DNA of 64,000 bases, from positions 62,001 to 126,000 of the forward strand of contig JAEZIN010000012.1 of the NCBI GenBank assembly GCA_023436585.1, read 5' to 3'. A program made the position numbers and the translations under genes. This document shows positions 59,605-64,000 of the stretch, in pieces. This DNA comes from Bacillota bacterium. Its GTDB lineage: Bacteria > Bacillota > Clostridia > Christensenellales > Aristaeellaceae. Numbering within the stretch: position 1 is the stretch's first letter; each line of letters begins with the position of its first letter. The notes beneath the pieces are model-generated. The model was not told the origin of the DNA. It ran no database searches and worked only from the letters and a program-made list of their open reading frames with translations.

Positions 59605-60185
59605 TGCTCGTTTACTTCCTGCTGCTGTCCATCCCTTTGAGCCTCCTCACCGGCGGGAGGTTTAAGTATATTGCGGAAAACCCGCTGCGGCTGATCTGGC
59701 TGCCTCCGCTGGCGTTCGCGATAGAAGCGGCCTGTCCGCTTTTGAATGGCAAAATCCCGTTTCCCGTATCCCAATGGTTCTGGATCGCCGTATTGCTGGA
59801 ATACGCTCTGCTCTTCCTATTCTGTTTCCTGAATTGGAAAAGGAAGCCCGTCCGTCTGGTGGCGCTGGCATGCTTCCTGAACCTCTTCGTAATCGCCTGG
59901 TATGGCTTCCGTATGCCTGTCGCGCCTATCGTTCATGATTTCCCCGAGATGGCTGTATTGGTTTCCCGCATACAGTCAGGCGAGCTGTTTGAATATGTTC
60001 TGGTGGAAAAAGGCGCTCCCTTCCTCTTCCTGGGCGATTCCATTATGATCCCCTTTATTCACTACGGACTTGCCAGCATCGGAGATATATTCCTGAGTAT
60101 TGGCGTGGGCTGGCTGATCTTCCAATGGATGCGGCCTTTCCCCCGAAAAAGAAAGCAAACGGCAACGGGAAAATACGCCAGCTAA
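59601..60185 (+). CDS. DUF5317 membrane protein
   Basis: 194 residues with about five membrane segments. The GDSIMIPFIHYGLASIGDIF region and the following helix are typical of DUF5317, a family commonly next to HD-GYP genes in Firmicutes. Function unknown. The two overlapping ATGs at 59601 share bases with the HD-GYP stop, so translation is coupled. A perfect terminator follows. Confidence 0.85.
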   Translation: MMLVYFLLLSIPLSLLTGGRFKYIAENPLRLIWLPPLAFAIEAACPLLNGKIPFPVSQWFWIAVLLEYALLFLFCFLNWKRKPVRLVALACFLNLFVIAWYGFRMPVAPIVHDFPEMAVLVSRIQSGELFEYVLVEKGAPFLFLGDSIMIPFIHYGLASIGDIFLSIGVGWLIFQWMRPFPRKRKQTATGKYAS

Positions 60186-60190
60186 ATAAC

Positions 60191-60213
60191 AGCTCCGAAA
60201 GGAGCTTTTTTTG
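60191..60213 (+). terminator. Terminator of the HD-GYP/DUF5317 cluster
   Basis: AGCTCC GAAA GGAGCT followed by a T-run; 6-bp stem with a stable tetraloop. Confidence 0.85.
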
Positions 60214-60263
60214 ATGCCGCTTGCAAATGAGAAATTTCTCATGGAAAATTAATGCTGTCCTTT

Positions 60264-60292
60264 TTGATTTTACCGGCCTGCCTGCGTATACT
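60264..60292 (+). promoter_or_regulatory. Promoter of the small glycine-rich membrane protein gene
   Basis: TTGATT (60264-60269), 17-base spacer, TATACT (60287-60292). Confidence 0.75.
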
Positions 60293-60315
60293 TTTTCACG
60301 TAGGAGGTGATTGGT

Positions 60316-60552
60316 ATGGGTTGTCTGTTATGGCCATTTGCGGCGATTGTAGGCATCGTGGGCGGCGCTTTGGGCCTCTTCGGGAAAATCATCGGCTTTT
60401 TACTGGGCGCTGTAGGCGGCCTGTTTTCGCTGATATTAGCCTTTGTTCTGGGCGCTGTGGGCGTTGCGCTGTGCATGACCATCATCGGCGCGGTCATAGG
60501 CATTCCGTTGATCTTGTTTGCCGTGGGCCTTGGCTTTCGCGCCATATTCTAA
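60316..60552 (+). CDS. Small glycine-rich membrane protein
   Basis: 78 residues, nearly all hydrophobic, with glycine spaced through two or three helices (IVGIVGGALGLFGKIIG, LLGAVGGLFSLI). ATG at 60316 has AGGAGG eight bases upstream and a good promoter, so expression is credible. No family recognised; such proteins are found in several Firmicutes. Confidence 0.72.
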   Translation: MGCLLWPFAAIVGIVGGALGLFGKIIGFLLGAVGGLFSLILAFVLGAVGVALCMTIIGAVIGIPLILFAVGLGFRAIF

Positions 60553-60572
60553 AAAATCGGGCTGTCTGGCCG

Positions 60573-60606
60573 AAAAACCGCTGAACTATTATGTCCGGCG
60601 GTTTTT
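60573..60606. terminator. Bidirectional terminator
   Basis: AAAAACCGC (60573-60581) / GCGGTTTTT (60598-60606) around a 16-base loop, between convergent genes. Confidence 0.75.
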
Positions 60607-60609
60607 GTT

Positions 60610-61155
60610 TTACAGGTATATCAGGACCGCCAGCACGGCGGCTCCAACCGATCCGATTGCATCGCATATCAGGTCAACGTCCGTATCCTTCAGGCCCCGC
60701 TGCAGCTTTGTTTTGTTCAGCGTATCATGGGCAAACTCAAAAATCTCAAACAGCGCGCCTGCCGCCATGCCCAGGGCCGCCATAAAAACGGCACGGAAAA
60801 GCACCGTGCCGCCCGGCTCAGTCAATTTCGACAGTGTCAGATAGATCAAAAGCGCGAAAGAGAAGCTGCCGAAAGCATGCAGATACCTGTCAAAAATTTT
60901 TGACTTGTGGTATAAGTCATAATAGATGCCTACGCAGGTATGCAAGACTATGGTGAACAACGCAAGTATAAGAACAAGATACGGTACGCTGATTCGCAAA
61001 ATGCACAGCATGAAAAGGTACATAAGATAAAGAACGGAAGGCACAACCGTATATTTGATACAGACCGCTTCTCCTCTTTTTTTGAACCTGAAGGCGATAT
61101 ATGCCTCCACAAGGACAAAAATGCCGAGCATTATGTAAAAGAAAACTGCCATCAC
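60610..61155 (-). CDS. YjdF/DUF2238-like membrane protein
   Basis: 181 residues with about five or six membrane segments. FDRYLHAFGSF, then AGALFEIFEFAHDTL and a C-terminal DVDLICDAIGSVGAA match the DUF2238 (YjdF) family pattern of conserved His, Glu and Asp in membrane helices. Function unknown. Single gene. Confidence 0.75.
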   Translation of the reverse strand: MMAVFFYIMLGIFVLVEAYIAFRFKKRGEAVCIKYTVVPSVLYLMYLFMLCILRISVPYLVLILALFTIVLHTCVGIYYDLYHKSKIFDRYLHAFGSFSFALLIYLTLSKLTEPGGTVLFRAVFMAALGMAAGALFEIFEFAHDTLNKTKLQRGLKDTDVDLICDAIGSVGAAVLAVLIYL

Positions 61156-61382
61156 GCTTTTCCTTCCTTCATTCTTGTCCGGCTATTTTGTGAGTGCCCG
61201 CAGTAAAAGATGCAAGAGGTTTATCCATTCAGGAAGTACGAAGCTTAGAATACTTATCGGGATGCCCCTGCATTTGCTGAAGGCTGACCAGTATATTACT
61301 GCAAAATCAAGGAGTATATTCTCCCCCACACCAAATTAATAGCTTGCAAGTAAAAAATACCCTTTGTTTTTTGACAAAATGC
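61156..61382. other. Intergenic stretch before rpsT
   Basis: About 225 bases with no gene; contains the presumed promoter region of the YjdF-like gene and a TTGACA (61377-area) near the rpsT promoter. No structured RNA is evident. Confidence 0.4.
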
Positions 61383-61411
61383 TTGCAATACCAGTAATAG
61401 CATGGTAAAAT
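61383..61411 (+). promoter_or_regulatory. rpsT promoter
   Basis: TTGCAA (61383-61388), 17-base spacer, TAAAAT (61406-61411). Confidence 0.8.
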
Positions 61412-61452
61412 AGTTTTTGCTGATTCACGCTGATTCAAGGAGGTGAACGAAA

Positions 61453-61719
61453 TTGCCGAACATCAAGTCCGCTATCAAGCGCGTAAAGGTCAGTGAAAAG
61501 AAGAATCTGCGCAACCGGATGATCAAGAGTGGTGTGAAAACCGCCATCAAGAAATTCCAGGTTGAGTTGGCTTCCAACTCCGGTACCGCCAACGTGCAGT
61601 TAAGCGCAACCACCTCCGCCATCGATAAAGCGGCCGCCAAGGGCATTCTGCACAAGAATACAGCCAACCGCAGGAAAGCCCGTTTGGCCCGCAGCCTGAG
61701 CAAAGCGGTGGCCCAGTGA
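61453..61719 (+). CDS. rpsT: 30S ribosomal protein S20
   Basis: 88 residues, normal length, Lys/Arg/Ala-rich. PNIKSAIKRVKVSEKKNLRN and KGILHKNTANRRKARL are the standard S20 blocks. The start is TTG, supported by AAGGAGGTG upstream; S20 genes often use a weak start as part of translational self-control. Own promoter and terminator. Confidence 0.97.
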   Translation: MPNIKSAIKRVKVSEKKNLRNRMIKSGVKTAIKKFQVELASNSGTANVQLSATTSAIDKAAAKGILHKNTANRRKARLARSLSKAVAQ

Positions 61720-61748
61720 TTTGCCCGATAGAGAATACGTATCCCCGA

Positions 61749-61783
61749 GAACCCCTTTCCTTATGAAGGCGGGTTCTTTTTTT
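61749..61783 (+). terminator. rpsT terminator
   Basis: GAACCC (61749-61754) / GGGTTC (61771-61776) with an inner CTT/AAG pairing, then T-run 61774-61783. Confidence 0.82.
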
Positions 61784-61857
61784 ATGGGCATATCGGCAAT
61801 GATCCAACGATTTTTGCCACGCGGTTCCGACATTCCTATGAGGTTATTGGAGCCGGT

Positions 61858-61902
61858 TAAAAAATCAAGGACGGAAAGCATGGTTTGCTTTCCGTCCTTG
61901 AT
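61858..61902 (-). terminator. Terminator of the SdrD-like gene
   Basis: 17-bp perfect stem (61864-61880 / 61886-61902, arms ATCAAGGACGGAAAGCA and its complement), 5-base loop, followed on the minus strand by six Ts. Confidence 0.93.
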
Positions 61903-61918
61903 CGCATGCATGATCAGC

Positions 61919-64000
61919 TTAATCCCATTTTTGCTCCGGCGGCGGTAAAATGGCGTCAGGGCGTTTGCTTCCCTCCTTGAGCACAAATCCAAGGTCACAA
62001 TCGAAGTTCCTCCCGCCGCTGGTTACCATCACTTCCCCTGTATTGGCCACAGTCCCCTGGTAGCCGGCCAGGGCACTCACCAATACAGGATAGTCCGTGC
62101 GCTGCGTGGCAGGCGTAAGCTCCGCGTACATAGTCACCTGCACCTGGCTCAGCATGGGATAAACATTGTCAAACAGGTAGTAGCCGTACTCGTCGGTAAC
62201 AGCCTCGGCTGCCTGCTGCCCATCCTGAATCAGGGCTACATTCAGACCTGGGATGCCCGGTTCTCCTGCGTCCTGAAGCCCGTTCCCGTTCTCATCCAGC
62301 CAAGCGAAATCACCCAGCATACCTGTTTGGACGGCACCTATGTCAAGGCCGGCCTGATCCTGTCCCATTTTCAACTGGAACGCGTCTCCCCACCCGGCGG
62401 CGATATCGGTAATGATGCTCACAGCCTCGCCGCTGTGAAGACGCGCATCATTGGGCTTTACAAACAGGTATCCCTGCGGCAATACGGCACTGATTCGGCA
62501 TTCGCCGGGCATCAGCTTGGTGAACAGGTATGTGCCGTCCTCCCCTGTCACAACCGTTTGGATCGGCGTTTGAAGGTCGCTGTTTTTGTATAGTGACACC
62601 TGCGTGCCCATAAGCGGCGCGGCCGTGCCCTGCTCATCGGCCCATACCTTGCCCGCAATGGAGGTATATTGCCTTACCCCGCCCTGGATACCGGTGACAG
62701 CCTCCTCCTCCGTGAGCGCCAGACCGGTTAATACCATAGTCCCCGGCGCACCGTCCGCGAACATGTTATCCCCGGCGCTCATATCCGTGGCAATGCTGTT
62801 ATTAGGCAAATGCACGGTAAGGCTGTATACGCCCGGCCAGATCACAGGCACAAGGTAGGACCCGTTTTCGTCCGTTTCCAGTGTGGCGAAAATGTCCCCC
62901 GTCAGCGTATCCAGAACATCCACATTCAAATGGCCAAGAAGCGCCTCCCCGGGCTCGTACAGGCCGTTGTCGTTCTCATCCAACCATAGCTGACCCTGCA
63001 GAGAACCGGGCAGCGCAGCGCCTATTAGACGGCCATCCTGCTTCTCCCCCATGCCCAGTTCAATGTCCATGCCGGATTGCTGTTCAAGTACCGGAGCCAT
63101 CAATATGCCTGCTCCGCTTCTGGTAAAGACCATGCCAGAGGGCAGCGATACGTTCAATGTATACGCACCGGGACGGAGGCGGTCCAGCAAAAAGCTGCCG
63201 TCATCGCCTGTTACCGCGCTGCCTGCCTCCAAGCCGGTAAGACGGCTGACAAGTGTCAGTCGCACGCCGGAAAGGGTTTCTTCCGTTTCTTCCCTTGCTC
63301 CGTTTGCGTTTGCATCATGGAAGGAGGAGCCGGAAATGCGTCCCAATACAAGCGCGCCGCACAAAGGTACCCGCTTTGTTTCGCCGATTTTCAGTTCAAA
63401 CGCCTCACCGCTTGCCGCAATGCCATCACCTGTGATCTCGCTGCCGCCGGCGGTCCTTAATGAATACACGGCGTCCTCCGGTATCAGATAGGATATGATA
63501 TAGCGGCCCGGATGCAGATCCGCAAAGGCAAACAGGCCATCGGCGCCTGTAACGACGCTTTGCACCGTTTCGCCGGATTCGCTCAAAAGGCTTACAAGCG
63601 CCCCTTCAAAACCGCTTTCCCCCTGGGTAAGAAGGCCGTCGTCATTGGCATCCGCAAACACCTGGCCCAGTACTTTGGCAGGCGGGATGATGCCGGCATA
63701 TACGCTGCCCACCTGCTCGCCGAGCGCCACGGGAATAGCGTCGGTAAAGCCCTCGTTTTCCACTGCAGATTGCACCCGGCTTCTTGCCTGCCCATCCACA
63801 AGCTTTGTAAACATGGAGCCTTCCTGCTTCTCTATGGCCAGGGTGTAAGTCATAGGCATCAGGGAGCCGAAAGCGTACTGGCCGGAAGCATTGGTTTTCA
63901 CGCTGGCAACCGTTTCCCCATCCTGATCCAGCAACCTTACAAGAATCCCGGATACAGGCTTTTCCCCACCATCATACAGCCCGTTGTAATTTTGATCCTC
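61919..64000 (-). CDS. SdrD/Cna-B-repeat surface or secreted protein, C-terminal 693 residues
   Basis: The frame is open to the window edge, so the N-terminus lies beyond 64000. At least six SdrD B-type/Cna-B-like repeats of about 110-120 residues are seen, starting at DQNYNGLYDGGEKPVSG, DANDDGLLTQGESGFEG, DANANGAREETEETLSG, DENDNGLYEPGEALLG, the degenerate WADEQGTAAPLMG, and DENGNGLQDAGEPGIPG. The DxNxNG loops can bind calcium, and GxYxFxxLxPGxY closes each unit. Such stalks present adhesive domains outside the cell. The C-terminus ends GSKRPDAILPPPEQKWD with no LPxTG sorting signal or membrane anchor, so attachment, if any, must be N-terminal or non-covalent. Confidence 0.88.
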   Translation of the reverse strand, partial: EDQNYNGLYDGGEKPVSGILVRLLDQDGETVASVKTNASGQYAFGSLMPMTYTLAIEKQEGSMFTKLVDGQARSRVQSAVENEGFTDAIPVALGEQVGSVYAGIIPPAKVLGQVFADANDDGLLTQGESGFEGALVSLLSESGETVQSVVTGADGLFAFADLHPGRYIISYLIPEDAVYSLRTAGGSEITGDGIAASGEAFELKIGETKRVPLCGALVLGRISGSSFHDANANGAREETEETLSGVRLTLVSRLTGLEAGSAVTGDDGSFLLDRLRPGAYTLNVSLPSGMVFTRSGAGILMAPVLEQQSGMDIELGMGEKQDGRLIGAALPGSLQGQLWLDENDNGLYEPGEALLGHLNVDVLDTLTGDIFATLETDENGSYLVPVIWPGVYSLTVHLPNNSIATDMSAGDNMFADGAPGTMVLTGLALTEEEAVTGIQGGVRQYTSIAGKVWADEQGTAAPLMGTQVSLYKNSDLQTPIQTVVTGEDGTYLFTKLMPGECRISAVLPQGYLFVKPNDARLHSGEAVSIITDIAAGWGDAFQLKMGQDQAGLDIGAVQTGMLGDFAWLDENGNGLQDAGEPGIPGLNVALIQDGQQAAEAVTDEYGYYLFDNVYPMLSQVQVTMYAELTPATQRTDYPVLVSALAGYQGTVANTGEVMVTSGGRNFDCDLGFVLKEGSKRPDAILPPPEQKWD

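Noticed and set aside
1..64000. CRISPR arrays, tRNA or rRNA genes, prophage or integrase genes
   Set aside because: I looked for regular repeats, tRNA-like cloverleaf ends and recognisable integrase or transposase motifs and saw none.

Overview
The window looks like a chromosome segment of a Gram-positive, low-oxygen Firmicute of class Clostridia. Supporting signs are AGGAGG-type ribosome binding sites with frequent GTG/TTG starts, a tyrosine T-box leader, the yloU-yloV(fakA)-recG cluster, pyruvate phosphate dikinase, a flavodiiron protein next to superoxide dismutase, DUF438/DUF1858 redox genes, RsgA, and an SdrD/Cna-B-type surface protein. Base composition is moderately GC-rich (my impression, not computed). 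A DapF domain implies meso-diaminopimelate in the wall. I cannot name the genus; Christensenellales or Oscillospirales-like lineages would fit, but that is a guess. I see no rRNA, tRNA, CRISPR array, insertion sequence or prophage.

Layout. 1-3.5 kb: the start of an unknown gene, a tocopherol-cyclase-family protein, and a flavodiiron protein-sodA pair (oxygen defence). 3.6-8.6 kb: a phosphonate-type ABC operon (phnD-phnC-phnE-phnE) ending in a cytoplasmic 5'-nucleotidase-like enzyme; phnD carries an in-frame TAG. 8.8-12.4 kb: a divergent two-component system, a membrane methyltransferase and a membrane-anchored metallopeptidase. 12.5-15.7 kb: rsgA, an orphan structured RNA candidate with its own promoter and terminator, a diketogulonate-reductase-like gene and a Crp/Fnr regulator. 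15.7-18.3 kb: ferredoxin-cupin-DUF1858-DUF438/hemerythrin/PAS operon, with a Crp/Fnr-like palindrome placed at -41.5 from a predicted start. 18.5-24.9 kb: msrAB, a propeller-plus-solute-binding protein beside an ECF sigma/anti-sigma pair, a polysaccharide deacetylase and a TetR regulator with a clear operator. 25-36 kb: ppdK, a small Cys protein, recG-fakA-asp23, and class I ribonucleotide reductase. 36-40 kb: T-box(Tyr)-aminotransferase-tyrS-yigZ-alkD operon. 40-48 kb: a flippase, a VOC protein, carA and a carB that is fused in frame to a complete dapF. 48-57 kb: housekeeping and metabolic genes (HAD, RluA, ilvE, EamA, UMF1 transporter, hydroxyacid dehydrogenase, FAD/Rieske oxidoreductase). 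57-60 kb: an unknown conserved-looking gene, a tiny hydrophobic peptide gene inside a long inverted repeat, an HD-GYP protein and DUF5317. 60-64 kb: small membrane proteins, rpsT and the C-terminal part of a multi-repeat SdrD-like protein running off the window.

Most noteworthy: the CarB-DapF fusion; the orphan RNA at 13.7-13.9 kb; the inverted-repeat/peptide/HD-GYP locus at 58 kb; the nonsense codon in phnD; and the Crp/Fnr-controlled hemerythrin/DUF438 operon. Several loci (flavodiiron protein, SOD, MsrAB, hemerythrin, Rieske enzyme) form a coherent theme of coping with oxygen, nitric oxide and redox stress.
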